Numbered from the stretch's first letter, positions 44,514 to 56,883 are shown. The stretch is 64,000 bases of DNA from Elymus sibiricus (GCA_039707655.1 CM077676.1:375910114-375974113), one strand, 5' to 3'. The notes: a model not told the origin generated them from the sequence alone. Translations and numbers: made by a program.

Positions 44514-44531
44514 TGGCGTGCCAGGTAGGGG
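44514..44531 (+). other. TE10 primer-binding site
   Basis: TGGCGTGCCAGGTAGGGG, 4 bases after the LTR, equivalent to the TE1 site with one base changed. Confidence 0.85.
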
Positions 44532-44606
44532 GATCGCTTGCGCGAACCTGAATCAGCAGATTGCGCGTCAGTTTCATCAGCTTCATCACCATCTTCTCCA
44601 TCGTTG

Positions 44607-47600
44607 ATGGCTCCCAAGAAGAAGGGCATCACGATGATGGCTCCCTCCACTTCCAAAATTCCTTCGCACATATCCACAGGCGGCGCAGGCGGCGCGGCCA
44701 ACGCGGGCGGTGCGGACACCGCGGTTGGCACGACCTGCGCAGGTGGCGCGGTCGCCATGCCTACCATGGTCGGAGCAGGAGGCGGAGGCGCTGGAGGCAA
44801 CCAACTTCCTCGACCCTTTGGCGAGCAAAGTCGTAGCAGCGCAGGTGGTGCAGACGGACGACTCCCACCTCCACGACGCGTTGATGAGCGCAGCCACCGG
44901 AACAACAATGCCCGGGCCGGCACAAGTCAAGATCCCTCCGCGGTGGTGTCCAGAGATGCTGTGTCAAGACATACGCCGTGCCCGTCGCATGATGGGCGTA
45001 GCGTGACTCCAAGCGGCGTCGATGATTCAGGGCAGCGACGACCACATGGCAAGACACCTGTCGATCAAGTTCCAGATCCTCAGGCATCACCTCCGCCACG
45101 ACAGCCCGCTGCTGAGCATGTGCCACGGCAGCAAGATTGCAATGGCACTCCTGCTGGCTCTGCATGAGTAGAGCGACGTCGCGTTCTTCGCTTCCGGCCA
45201 TGCCAGCCACAGCAGTAGAGGCGATGGCGCGAGCCCAGATGCTGTTGAACTTTCCTCCGGCAGCAGACAAGATGGATGAGTGGAGAGCCACCATCCAGAG
45301 CCTGATTGGATTTGCCGAGACAAGCATGTCACAGCAAGCGGAGCCCTCACGGCATCCGCAAACAGCACCAGTAGCTCCAACTGGTGGCCGTGTGGAAGGT
45401 GCTACGCCAACGGTGCAGTCACCTCCATGGCAACAACGTCAACAGCAACCGCGACAAACTCAAGGATCTTTCGAGCCCGACGAGATATCGATGGCTTCTT
45501 CGGATCCATGAGCGCGGCAAGATCAGCGGCGAGTGCTGCAAGATAGGCGGGTGGAAGATGCCCGTACTACCATTAAACGGTGCCGGGAGGTGCGCCGTCA
45601 ATCTGACGCATGCAACGGCCCAGTCGTTGATGAGCCTGCGCCCGAGGTTGGTGGATACCTGCCTTACAAGGTTGGGTGCCCTGCCTTCACTCACGAGCTA
45701 TGGCAAGTCCGCTGGCCGTCAGTCCGGGCCTTCAAGCCAGAAGTACCAGAGAAGTACGATGGCAAGCTGAACCCAGCAGAGTTCTTGGGTATTTACACGA
45801 TTGCTGTACAAGCTGCTGGGGGAAGAGGCAAGAAAATCCTCGCCAACTATTTTCCATTGGTGCTCAAGCCCAATGTGAGATCTTGGCTGATGAACTTGCC
45901 GGAGAACTCCATTTCTTCGTGGTCTGATCTTTGCAATGAGTTTGTTGGTGCTTTCACTGGAGGCCATAAGGCTCCCGGTCTGCCTAGCGACCTACAAGTG
46001 ATCCCGCAAAGAGATGGTGAATCTTTGCGCAAGTATATCCAGAGGTTCAGTCATGTGCACCGCAATATTCCAGATGTGCACCCCGCAGCCTTTATTGCCG
46101 CCTTTCACATGAATGTGCACAATTGAAGGATGTGGGAGAAGATGAACATCAAGCTGCCGAAGACCGTCAACGAGCTCTATACATTGGCGGATAAGTGTGC
46201 ACGAGCTGAAGAAGGGAGGAGGCTCCCTGGGGAAGATGCGGGCGCAGAAGTCGACTCGGAAGACGACGATGCCGCCACCCCAAAAAAGAAAGGCCGAAAG
46301 CGCAACAGGAAGCGCAAAGGCAAGGCTGTTATGGCCGTTGAGGGTTCCGGCAACTCTGAGTCTGCCAAGAAAGCCAAGACAAAGAACTCCAGCAAGGAGG
46401 CTACTGTATGCGCCGCTTGTCAGGAGGCGGTGGCAAACGAGAAGGCCGGCAAGTTTGATGAGCCATATTGCAAGATTCACCGCACTAAGGGTCACGATCT
46501 CCAAGAGTGCCGGCAGGTTGAACATCTTGCCGAGAAGCAAAAAGCTGAATATGAAAAGCGTGACAAGGAGAAGGGCCAGGATGGTGCTGGCGGATTTGAT
46601 AAGAGAGGTCGTGGTGGTCGAGGAGGCCGCCGCGGCAAGGCCAAGCAGCAAAAAGAGAAGCCTGCTAGAGGCCGTGAAAAGAAAGAGGAAGATGAAGGAA
46701 GTGATGAGGAGGATGACGGAGAGTCCAGTGAACAGGAATTCCAGAAAGCAACTGAAGCCATGTGCATTGACGGGGGCGCATCGTTGCACTCCTCTCACCG
46801 CCAGCTCAAGCAATGAGCGTGTGAAGTCAATGCAGCGGAACCGGCAATAGGCGCCCACAAACCACTCAAATGGTCACACACGCCTATCATTTTTTATGCC
46901 GAGGATCACCCTGATCGCACAACTGCGGTCGGGTGCTTGCCATTGTTGGTTTCACCAACAATACGCAACCTCCAGGTTACGAAAATGTTAGTTGACGGTG
47001 GGGCTGGCCTGAATTTGATTTCACCAGAGGTTATCAAGAGGCTGCAGATTCCCGACGAGGAACTCGAGAAAATAGGCACGTTTCAAGGAGTGAACCTGGG
47101 AAAGAGCCAGCCCAAAGGAAAGATCACATTGCCGGTGACGTTTGGTGGGGAATTGAATTACAGAATAGAGAAAGTTGTTTTTGATGTTGTCAAGATCCCC
47201 TTGCCGTATAATGAAATTCTTGGCCGCCCAGCCTTGGCAAAATTCGTGGCAGCATCCCACTATGCTTATAACACATTGAAGATGCCAGGGTCGATGGGTG
47301 TCATCACCATCAACTCTGACAAGAAGGATGCAGTTATCTACGTCAACAAGATGTATAGAGAAGCGGTTGCAGCATCTACCACCAAAGCACCTGCTCCCGC
47401 CAATGAGAAAAATAAAAGCAAGAAAAGCGGCAAGACTTCTGAGAAGTCTTCCGGGAAGCGCACTTCTTCGGAGTGTTGCGCACCCATTGAGGATTTGCCG
47501 GAAAGCTCTACAGCCAAGAAATCCAAGGCTACTGCACCAGCAACCAAGAAGGTGCCAGCTAAGGAGGATGGCACTGGCGGTACCTTCACCGTCAGCGCCA

Positions 47601-47617
47601 CCCTTGACAGCAAATAA
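44607..47617 (+). pseudogene. gag: TE10 gag-protease, several lesions
   Basis: The ATG at 44607 begins MAPKKKGITMMAPSTS. Comparison with TE1 shows a frameshift near 45150-45167, then in-frame stops TGA at 45509-45511, TGA at 46124-46126 and TGA at 46814-46816 (the last replaces a Trp of KQWA). The gag core lies about 45690-46130; the finger YCKIHRTKGHDLQEC is at about 46465-46509 (CX2HX4HX4C); the protease motif VDGGAG is near 46992. The frame ends with TAA at 47615-47617, directly before pol in the same frame, at the same place as the TAG of TE1. Several of the extra stops are CGA-to-TGA or TGG-to-TGA changes. Confidence 0.9.
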
Positions 47618-50600
47618 GAAAGCGCACTCATTGCCTTCCTGTGGGCAAATGTCGATGTGTTTGCATGGAAACCATCTGACATCCCTGGTGTTCCCAGGGA
47701 GGTAATTGAGCACCACCTTGTTGTCTGTCCTCACGCTCGGCCCGTTAAGCAGAAGGTCAGGAAGCAGGCTTTGGAGCGGCAATAGTTCATTGCCGAGGAA
47801 ATCAAGAAACTTGAAGCAGCAGGTTTAGTTAGAGGTGTACTACATCCAACTTGGTTGGCAAATCCAGTTGTAGTGCATAAAGCAAATGGAAAGTGGAGAC
47901 GTTGTATTGACTACATTGATATTAACAAAGCATGTCCAAAGGATCCTTTCCCTTTGCCGCGCATTGATCAAATTGTAGACTCTACTGCCGGCTGCAATTT
48001 ACTCTCCTTTCTTGATACTTATTCTGGTTATCATCAGATTTTCATGGCCAAGGAAGATGAGGAGAAAACCGCATTCATTAGTCCATGTGGTACATACTAC
48101 TTCATGCGTATGCCTTTTGGATTAAAGAGTGCTGGTTCAATATTTGCGAGAGCAGTCTAGATCGGTTTTGAGCCCCAGCTGCACAGAAATGTGGAAGCGT
48201 ATATGGATGATATAGTGGTCAAAACCAAGGATAAATCAACCCTCATTCAAGACTTAGAAGAAACATTTGCAAACTTGCGCAAGATCATTTTCAAGCTCAA
48301 CCCTGAGAAGTGTGTGTTTGGCATTCCATCCGGCAAACTTCTCGGGTTCTTTGTATCTCAACGTGGAATAGAAGCAAATCCCGACAAGATCAAAGCAATT
48401 GAGCAGATTCAGGCACCAAGAAGCATCAAGGATGTGCGGCGTCTTGCTGGCTATGTTGCTGCTTTAAGTAGGTTCATTTCAAAGTCTGCTGAGCGCGCCT
48501 TGCCGTTTTTCAAAATATTGAAAAAGGCAGGTCCAATGAAATGGACTTTGGAAGCAGAGGCCGCGCTACAGGATTTGAAAAGACACCTCTCCTCTGCGCC
48601 AACACTAGTTGCGCCCAAGCCACAAGAACCGTTGCTGCTATATTTGGCGGCAATGAATCAAGTGGTCAGTGCTGCATTAGTGGCACAGAGGGAAGTTTAT
48701 GACGAAGAAACAACAGCGGCAAGCCCATCAAGCAACAATCCGGAATCTTCTCCGGCAAAATCTGGTGCCGATAAATCAGAAGCAGCGCGAGCAAATGAAG
48801 CAGATCAACAGATGGTGCCCAAGAAGAAGTTGGTGCAGCGCCCAGTTTACTTTGTAAACTCCCTTTTACAGGGGGCTAGGTCAAGGTATTCTGACGTGCA
48901 AAAATTGCTTTTTGGTCTTCTCATGTCCTCGAGAAAGTTGCGCCACTACTTCCAAGCACATGAGATTACAGTCGTCACTCGCTTTCCGCTACAGCGCATT
49001 TTGAGAAATCCAGATGCAACTGGCAGGATAGTGGAGTGGGCGTTGGAATTATCGAGCTTTGCATTCAAGTTTGAAAGCACTTCAACTATTCAAAGCAGAG
49101 CCTTGGTGGAGTTCATTGCAGAATGGACGCCAACGCAAGACGAAAAAATTCAAGAAACTGCTCTCCCCGGCAAAGAAACAGCTAACCTTCTCGCTGCAAG
49201 GCACCGGTGCCGGAGTGCCGCTTGTCGCACCCACCGGGGAGCACCTTAAGTATGTAATTCAAATGCACTTTCCCAGGGAGAAAGCTACGAACAACACTGC
49301 TGAGTATGCAGGACTTCTTGCTGGTCTTAGGATCGCAGTGGACCTTGGGATCAGAAAATTGATCATCCGTGGCGACTCGCAGCTTGTTGTGAAACAGATC
49401 AATAAAGATTACCAGAGCCCGTTGATGGAAGCATATGTGGAATAAGTGAGGAAATTGGAAGAACACTTTGACGGATTACAAACAGAGCACGTTCCTCGTG
49501 CGGAAAACAACATTGCTGATAGCCTGTCAAAGTGTGCTGCTCAAAAGCTTCCTGTGGAACCGGGAACTTTTGTACTCCATTTGAATCAACCATCAGTCAC
49601 TCCATCAACGCAGGCGAACAAGAGAAGAAAGTTGAACACCGGCAAGTATTTTCTGGCAGAGCTCCCAGAAGCCGTCGGCAAAGATGTTGCCAGGGACAAT
49701 GACATGACTGTCGGTGAGCAGCGGCTTCGCGCAGAGCCTCAGGTTCTTGCCACTGAGGCAAGCGCTCCCACGGCCGAAGAAATGCCCTTGGTCCTTGTCA
49801 TCGAGCCGCAGGCTCCGACATGGGCACAACAGATAGTTCATTTCCTTCAAACAGGAGAACTTCCTGATAACCAAGAAGAAGCTGAGAAAGTAGCCCGTCA
49901 ATCGAGTATGTATTAGTTTGTGGATAACATGCTATACAGAAAGAGGCTGAACGGAGTGAAATTGAAGTGTATTTGCCGGGAAGATGGACTAAAGCTGTTG
50001 GTGGAGATACATGGAGGTGTGTGTGTATCTCACATAGGATCAAAGGCACTTGTTGGGAAAGCTTTTCGGCAAGGCTTCTATTGGCCCACTGCCCTCCAGG
50101 ATGCAACTGAGCTAGTAACCAAGTGTGAAGCATGCCAGTTCCATTCAAAGAACATACATCAGCCAACTCAAGCTCTCCAAACAATACCTCTCTCCTAGCC
50201 CTTCTCGGTCTGGGGGCTTGACATTTTAGGCCCTTCCCCCGTGCTACCGGGGGCTTTGAGTACTTGTACGTTGCAATCGACAAGTTCACAAAGTGGCCTG
50301 AGGTGGAGCCAGTGAGGAAGGTGACAGCACAATCAGCCATCAAGTTTTTCAAAGGATTTGTTTGCCGTTTTGGTGTTCCTAACAGGATCATCACCGATAA
50401 CGGCACACAATTCATGAGCCGCACCTTCATGCAGTACATCCAAGACCTTGGTAGCAAAATCTTTTTTGCATCTGTTGCTCACCCAAGAAGCAATGGTCAA
50501 GCGGAAAGGGCAAATGCTGAAGTGCTGCGAGGCCTCAAGATGAGAACGTTTGACAGGCTGCATAAGTATGGAAGGCACTGGATTGATGAGTCACCGGTAG

Positions 50601-51055
50601 TTCTTTGGTCACTCAGAATGACACCAAATCGAGCTACCGACCAAACACCCTTCTCCCTGGTCTATGGTGCAGAAGCGGTGCTCCCCACGGAACTCACATA
50701 CGGGTCACCTCGAGTGTTCGCCTACGATGAGGCGGAGCAAGAGCAGTTGCGGCAAGATGACGCAACGCTCCTTGAGGAAGATCGTCTTCGGGCAGCTATG
50801 CGAGCTGCATGCTACCAGCAAGCCTTGCGCCACTATCATAGCCGCAAACTGCATGCCCAAAGCCTTGAGGAAGGCGACCTTGTTCTTCGGTGCATTTAGT
50901 CTGCCAAGAAATCAAACAAGTTGACGACGAAGTGGGAAGGCCCTTATCGGGTAGCACGAGTCACCAGACCTGACGCAGTCCGTCTGGAGACCGAAGATGG
51001 CATCCCAGTGCAAAACTCATGGAATATTGAGCATCTTCGCAAGTTCTACCCATAA
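47618..51055 (+). pseudogene. pol: TE10 pol: RT, RNase H, second RNase H, integrase
   Basis: RT at about 47840-48420 with YMDD at 48200-48211. Degenerate RNase H at about 48620-49130, and the extra RNase H (TNNTAEYAGLLAGLR) at about 49190-49560. Integrase finger about 49990-50160; core Asp 50220, Asp 50396, Glu 50504 (D-x35-E). Stops: TAG near 47782, TAG at 48158-48160, TAA at 49443-49445, TAG at 49914-49916, TAG at 50196-50198, TAG at 50897-50899. A 26-bp deletion near 49182 shifts frame and removes the YFDGA segment with the first catalytic Asp of the extra RNase H; a 1-base deletion near 50232 restores the original frame number. The terminal codon is TAA at 51053-51055. Not functional. Confidence 0.92.
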
Positions 51056-51854
51056 GGCACAGTTGCCGGGCCTCCCGGCAACCCCTTTTGTACAAGTTTT
51101 GTCGACAAGACTTGTAACCCTTTGTACAAAGCCAGGCGCAGATCCTGTGCATAAGTGAAATAAAGCTAAGTGTTTTGCAACTCTTTGTACATATTCATTT
51201 GTGTATAAATGCATGTGATGTTGTGATTACGCTTTAATTTGTATGAAATGGCTGATGAACCATCAAGGTTTCCAAATCACTCTTTTCTCTTCTTTCTTTT
51301 TCTCAAAGGACAGAAGGATTCCTCGCGTGCAAGTTTCCCGGGGGGAGTGACAATGGGGATACCATTTAATGATGTTCAAGTGATCATTTTGTATGACAAG
51401 AAAGACAGTACAAGGAAAAGCCAAGTTGAAAAACTTTAAAACAATTTCCTTGTTACATTCTGTAATTTCCCTTGAACGATTTTGTGTTTGTATGAAAAAC
51501 CTGCACGCGAAGGAACCTTGTCATGATCATTCGCGCTCTTACTTTGTTTCGAGTCCACTCAACAATTTAAGTAGCTGCATTGAAAACATCAAAGGAAAAC
51601 TTGTCGGCGGCAACACTACCGGCAGGCTGCTAAGGACCCGTTCCTCAAGCGCTCGCGGCAAGTGCATGCACCGGCAAGCTTCTGGTATGCGTAGGGTATA
51701 AAATCAAATCATACAAAGACAAAGAGGAACAAGGGAGATAGCATACATTCTTTCATCAACACAAGTTATATTACAACACAAAAGCAGTGCAGATCTAACA
51801 TAAGATCGAATGTATCTTTTACATGACAACACAGCGGTGGATATAACGACAAGC
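51056..51854 (+). other. TE10 spacer between pol and antisense gene
   Basis: No gene seen. Pol and the antisense gene converge here, so the ~800 bp probably hold both 3' untranslated ends. Confidence 0.6.
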
Positions 51855-53440
51855 TTAATCCCGACGATCGCCTTGGATCCTGGGAACTTGGAGAACCTTG
51901 TCGGCAAGAGGAGCAACAATCTTGTCGGTGGAAGTGACATTAGTGTCCTGTGGCAGCTTCCTGAAGATCCCGGAGAGATCAAGGCTGGGATTGCGATGAG
52001 CAAGCTTGAGCAGTACCTTGTAAAGGACGTTGCGCGCAAACTTCCAGGATTCGTCGGCGAACGAGGCGGACCTGTAGTCATGATATGTCTTCAATGCATC
52101 GATGAGGCCATCAAAGAATTTGGTCAATCTGGCACTGGCGGCCTCGTGTTCGTTGACGGTGAAGCTCCAACTCTTCATATCCATGACGGCAAGTTGGGAA
52201 GTGAGGCACTCAGCTATATCAACAAGCCTCTTCGTCCAAAGGGAGAGCACCTCACGCAGTTCTATAAACTTGTTCTCGGCGTCTTCCCGGAGAGTTTCTT
52301 CCGCGTTAAGCTTCTCCATCAAGAGCCTTTCCCGTTCCTTGGCGGATTCAAGATCTGTTTCCAGGCCGGCAAGTTTGGATTTCAAATCCTCAGCTACCTT
52401 AGTGGCCGTATTAAGATCTTGATTCTTGGACGAGAGCTACATTTGCAGTTCCCCTAGGGCGAGGGCTGCTTTCTGTGCTTCGCCCTTGAGAATCTCGATC
52501 TCTTTATTGCTACCGGCAAGCTCCTCTTTCAGCTTGCCCACCTGGATTTCAAGGTCTGCTTTGGCAGTAGCGGTAGCGGCAGCGTTGTCGGTAGCTTCCT
52601 TGAGCTTGGCGGCGTTCTCTTGAGCTTGGATTTTGATAAACTCTCTGTGGTTTTGCTCCAACTCTTGATTCCTCTGCTCAAGGAGCTTTTCAATTTTTTC
52701 ATCCTTGCCGCGGAGTTTGGCGGCAAGGGCCTCCTCTTGGGCAGCAAGATTCCTCTCTCGGGCATCGAGCAGCGCCTCGCGCTCTGCCAGCTTGCCATCC
52801 AAGGCCATCGCTTTCTCCTGGGCGGCGGCAAGCTTTTCCTCCTGCTTCCTCAGGTTGCTGGATTGATTGTTATACCAAGCGCGAATATCTTCTGCCTTCT
52901 TCTTCAGCTTCTCCTCGATCACCTCCAGAGCCGTGTGTTCTTCTTGAAGTATATCCCAGCATTTGCCGTAGCGCTCTTGCACATCCCTGAGACCAGAAAC
53001 CATGGTTTCTAGGAAGGCAAGATCGGCTGTGCTATCGGCAGCGTTGTCGGATTCAAGGGTGCTCTTGGGGATGGAGGCGAGGATGCGGGCGATTTCTGCA
53101 TCAAAATTCAGCTCTGCAGTACTTGATGAACTGGGAGCTCCATGTTCTCGCTGAGAAGCAACTTGAGCCAAACTGCTTGACAGGATCTACAGGATTGATG
53201 TCGCTGGCTGGTTGTCGGGGATCGGCGTGTCAGTATTGATGGGCGCCATCTCCACATCCATTTTGGCGGCATCAGATGTATTGCCGGAGGACTTCTCGGG
53301 TTCTTCAGGAATTTCCCTGACCTCTTCGGCGATCCGCACAGAATCTTCTTCAGCGGCAATCTTGGTGGCTTCATCGGTGGCGTCCTTTGCAATATCTGCC
53401 ACATCTGCAATGATCTCGCCTTCTTCAGGAGAAGTTGGAA

Positions 53441-53545
53441 CTATGGAAAGAAGCAGAAGCAAAGGATAAAGTAAGATTCAATTAACAAGTCAAGTTCAAG
53501 AAAACAAAAAAAAGAATGAAAAGTGTTCAGAAACAAGTGGATTAC
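53441..53545 (-). other. Intron 2 of the TE10 antisense gene (105 bp)
   Basis: Donor AACAG|GTAAT after 53546 and acceptor CCATAG|TTCC before 53440, preceded by a T-rich tract. Removing it keeps the codon phase. Confidence 0.78.
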
Positions 53546-53964
53546 CTGTTGATGCTTGTTGTGGGAAGACATTTCCTTCCCCAGTAACTTCGGTTGCCGC
53601 CGCACGGTCTCCGGCAGCCTTGCTTGCCAGGACTATATCAGTGCGGACGGGCTCATCAGTGAAGGCCCTTGTTGGTGAGGCACTCCTTGAGATAGTGGTT
53701 GACGGAGGAACCGCGGTAGGATTTGCCTCTGGGCGCTCTTCCTCCTGGTGGCCTTCTCCTACCTCTTTGTCGAGACTAGAGGAAGAAGCATCAACGCCAG
53801 TGCCGGCAGGCGGGGATCGCGCCTCAATTTCGTGTATGGGGTTGGACTGGCGGCTAATGATAATGGTATCAGTAAGTACTCCCCCTTGTCCAGCGCTTGC
53901 CGTAGGCTCGCCTTCCACCACTGCTTTGGTCCGCTTGACCCGATGCACAAGTGGCTCTGTGTCT

Positions 53965-54046
53965 CTACAAGAACGGAAAAGAATCAAGTCAAAAACCATG
54001 ATCAAGATGGAGTCACGACTTAATGAAGATCAATAAATGCACTTAC
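53965..54046 (-). other. Intron 1 of the TE10 antisense gene (82 bp)
   Basis: Donor GAGGA|GTAAGT after 54047 and acceptor TTGTAG|AG before 53964. Its length of 82 (1 mod 3) exactly compensates the frame difference between flanking exons (reading ..DEE|TEPLV..). Confidence 0.8.
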
Positions 54047-55794
54047 TCCTCGTCTTCAGATTCGCTGAGAACAGAAAGATCATATCTTGCCGGTGGAGGC
54101 GACTCTCTGGCTCTCTTAAGTGCCGGAGGAGATGAACTTGCCGGCTGAGAAGATCCAACTTCCCCGGTAACCTCTTGCTAGGAACATGAATGCTGAGTTT
54201 GAGGGTGCCGAATTGTTTGCCGGTGCACTTCTTCCTGATGGCCGGTCTTGGTGGTCGTCTTCTTCACGACAGGACCAGTTTCTAACGAAGAAGCATGTAC
54301 CGATTCCTGACTGACCGCCCTTCGAAGATGGCGTGCCCTCTTCTTAGGGGCCCGAGGGCCTATCTCTTCTTCAGGTTCTCCGGCAACCTCGGTCCTGGCA
54401 GCGTCCTCTCTGGCAAGCTCTTCTTGGTGTTCCTCGACAACTTCTTCGTCGGGATGTTCTTCATCGTCATCCTCAATTGCCGCGGCACCAGAACTGCCAG
54501 CTGCGTTAACTCTTGCGGCTTCTACAGCTATGCTGGCGATGTACGCCAGTTCTTCTTCCTTGGTGGCCTGGACGAGATCTCTCTCTTTCCGGGTGGCCTT
54601 CTCTGTCAAATTGGAAGCCCAGTCCATCTCGTTTTCCAGAGTAGGCATTGGTTAGCGGGGTTCAACTCCTTGAGCATTGCACTCCGGCATCATTGCCAAA
54701 ATGGAATCTTTGGCGGAGTTAATGTGCAGCGGGATGACTCCATTCGGCAAGTGAAACATGCCGCTCTTCCTGAACAACTGCTCGCAAAGGCAGGCATGCT
54801 CCAGAACCGTCAACTTGTTGCCGAGCCCAGGATACAACCGCATAATATCAGCGGCACCCTGGTAATCCCAAGCAAATCTCTCTCTCTTCTGCAGCGGTGA
54901 AATACATCGTCGGAGGAAGTCAGCGCCAACCATTTCTATGGTCAGCTTGGCGGCCTTAAGACGAGCAATCCTGTTCATTGCTGGGCGAAGTCTCTCATCA
55001 CTGGCACCCAATTTGCCCCAATCATTGCCGCGCTCAACTCTTTTCCTGCGCGGCAAGCAGAATTCGGAAAAATCCTTATCCTAGGTCCAGCACCATTCTG
55101 CTCTCTATTCCTCTCATTTGAGGTGAAGTTGCCCGGCAAGATATTGGCCCTTATTTTTGGCTCTGGGATCCATGTCACACTGCCGGAGAGCGACTTGTCT
55201 TCGATGCGAGGAATGAAGAAGTGGCGGAACAGATCTACATTGGGCGCAACTCCAACAAAATTCTCACACAAGTGGGCGAAGACTGCCATACATGTCGTTG
55301 CATTGGGAGTGAAATCCAGCAGTCGAACCCCAAAATCATACATCATTGCGCTGAAGAAATCCGAGAATGGAGAAACCAGTCCGCAATAGAAGTATGCACA
55401 GAAGAATGGATATGAATCTGACGGAACCTTATCGCCTTCAGGAAGCACTACTGGAGCCTTGTGATCCTTGGTGTCTCTTCCCCACATGTAGGCGTACCTC
55501 TTGATCAGAGTGTTGTGTCCATGGCCGACGGCGAGAAGACCACATTTTCCCTCCGCCGCCTCTCCAGTTCCTCTAGTTCCTTCTTCTTCTTCTCCGCCTT
55601 GGGGTCGAGCGGCTTGGCGGGCTTCTTCCCCGTTGTGTTGGCCTTCTTGGGTGCCATGAGGGCTCAAGGAGAAGAGAGGGAGTCGAGGTGAGATGTGAAC
55701 AGGCGGCGGCGGTGGCGGAAGTGGCTCTGGCGAGAGGAAGAAGACGAGGCAGAAGGGGGAAGTGGTGAATGAGCAGCGCCTCCTCGCGGTTACC

Positions 55795-55801
55795 TTTTTA
55801 T
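55795..55801 (-). promoter_or_regulatory. Candidate TATA box of the antisense gene
   Basis: ATAAAAA on the minus strand in CCCCATAAAAAGG, about 138 bp upstream of the ATG at 55657 and outside the LTR, suggesting an independent promoter. Confidence 0.55.
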
Positions 55802-56008
55802 GGGGAAGGCGCGAGGGGGCTGGCTCTTTACTGTGTGACGTGGGTGCGCTTTTGCAGGCGCACTACGCGAAACTCCCGCTACAGTCCACCACTCCTGCAA
55901 CCGCATTTAATGCGCGGTGCGGGCGTGTTTGGAGAAAATCATCATTGCAAATATTGCGGTGGTAACTTCCCGCCGCGTGTCAATGACGCTTCGAACGCGC
56001 GTATGGCC

Positions 56009-56024
56009 CAGGCCCGGGGGCTCC
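56009..56024 (+). other. TE10 polypurine tract
   Basis: GGCCCGGGGGCTCC directly precedes the 3' LTR at 56025. Confidence 0.65.
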
Positions 56025-56883
56025 TGTCGGTGTATAAAACATGGGTATTTTATACCCTGACTTATGCACAGACAATAGCAGCCTTCTTGATGGCCAGGCT
56101 TGCCGGAATTTACCAAGGTCAAGATTCAAGACTCAGTTGCAAAAGCACTAAGGAAGAAATCAAGACGAAGCATCAATAAGTACTTGACTAGTACCGAAGA
56201 TGGAGGCATTACTCGCCGACAAGATGAAGGCCCGGCAAGCTCCGTGCCGACAAGCTTTCGCTAGCTCGTCAGCGCTCCACCTCACCGAGTAGCTAGTCGC
56301 TAATCGGTGAGGTGTCGACCGCGCAGGTGGGTTGGTGAGATTTGTCGGGGCACGTGTCAGCCTGCTGAAAGGAGATTTAACTTTAATGACACCCGTCCAG
56401 GAGGCGTGTCAAGATAATATGAGGTAGCTGGGCGAGCGGTGTAGGAACCTTGCCGGGGCACCTCCTCCACATGACACCTAACGGCGCATTTAATGCTTTT
56501 GTCCTAAACCGACAGAGTTAGGTATGATAGCACTGTTTGCTGTCTAATCAACTTGTAATGACTGTTTTGCCACTGTGGTTACCCCTTGAGCTATAAAAGG
56601 AGGGCCAGGGCAACCTTTACAAGGATCGAGCCTTTGACACTCTAGCTCATTTGGCATGCGTAGCTGCTTCTCCTTTGCACCTTGCCGGGACGAAGCGCAC
56701 CTTGTACTTGAGCTCTCCACATATAATACACCAAAGCAGGAGTAGGGTTTTACACCTCACGGTGAACCGAACCTGGGTAAAAGCCTTTGCGTTCTCTGCT
56801 GATTCTGCTCTTTGTTCTTGCGCATTCCCCTAGTCGAACCACAAAGGGGCTAGATGGCCCAATAGATGGTCGTACGCACGACA
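56025..56883 (+). repeat. TE10 3' LTR (859 bp)
   Basis: Collinear with 43636-44509; about 4.8% substitutions by hand count. TATA at 56592-56598. Confidence 0.93.

Larger units (their letters stand above)
51855..55657 (-). pseudogene. TE10 antisense gene (about 1,200 codons, three exons, broken)
   Basis: On the strand opposite gag-pol, ATG at 55657 (MAPKKANTTGKKP) and TAA at 51855-51857. Exon 1 (55657-54047) encodes a region resembling the 'putative gypsy type transposon' family (Pfam PF04195): YAYMWGRDTKDHKAP, FGVRLLDFTPNATT and VFAHLCENFVGVAPN. Exon 2 (53964-53546) is acidic and Pro/Ser-rich. Exon 3 (53440-51855) is a long coiled coil, e.g. KLAEREALLDARERNLAAQE. Lesions: frame changes near 55530 and 55080, in-frame stops at 54652, 54178, 53187 and 52437. 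Antisense genes are known in Grande-like Tat elements; function unknown. Confidence 0.82.
43636..56883 (+). mobile_element. TE10: complete Tat-lineage Gypsy element, inactivated
   Basis: 13,248 bp, target duplication ACCAT at 43631-43635 and 56884-56888. LTRs 43636-44509 (874 bp) and 56025-56883 (859 bp). Internal order: primer site, gag-protease, pol with two RNase H domains and integrase, then an antisense gene on the opposite strand before the polypurine tract. By hand I counted about 41 substitutions in ~859 aligned LTR bases (4.8%), plus a 15-base indel; at the commonly used grass rate of 1.3e-8 per site per year that is about 1.9 million years. Gag and pol carry many stops and at least three frame changes. 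Confidence 0.94.
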
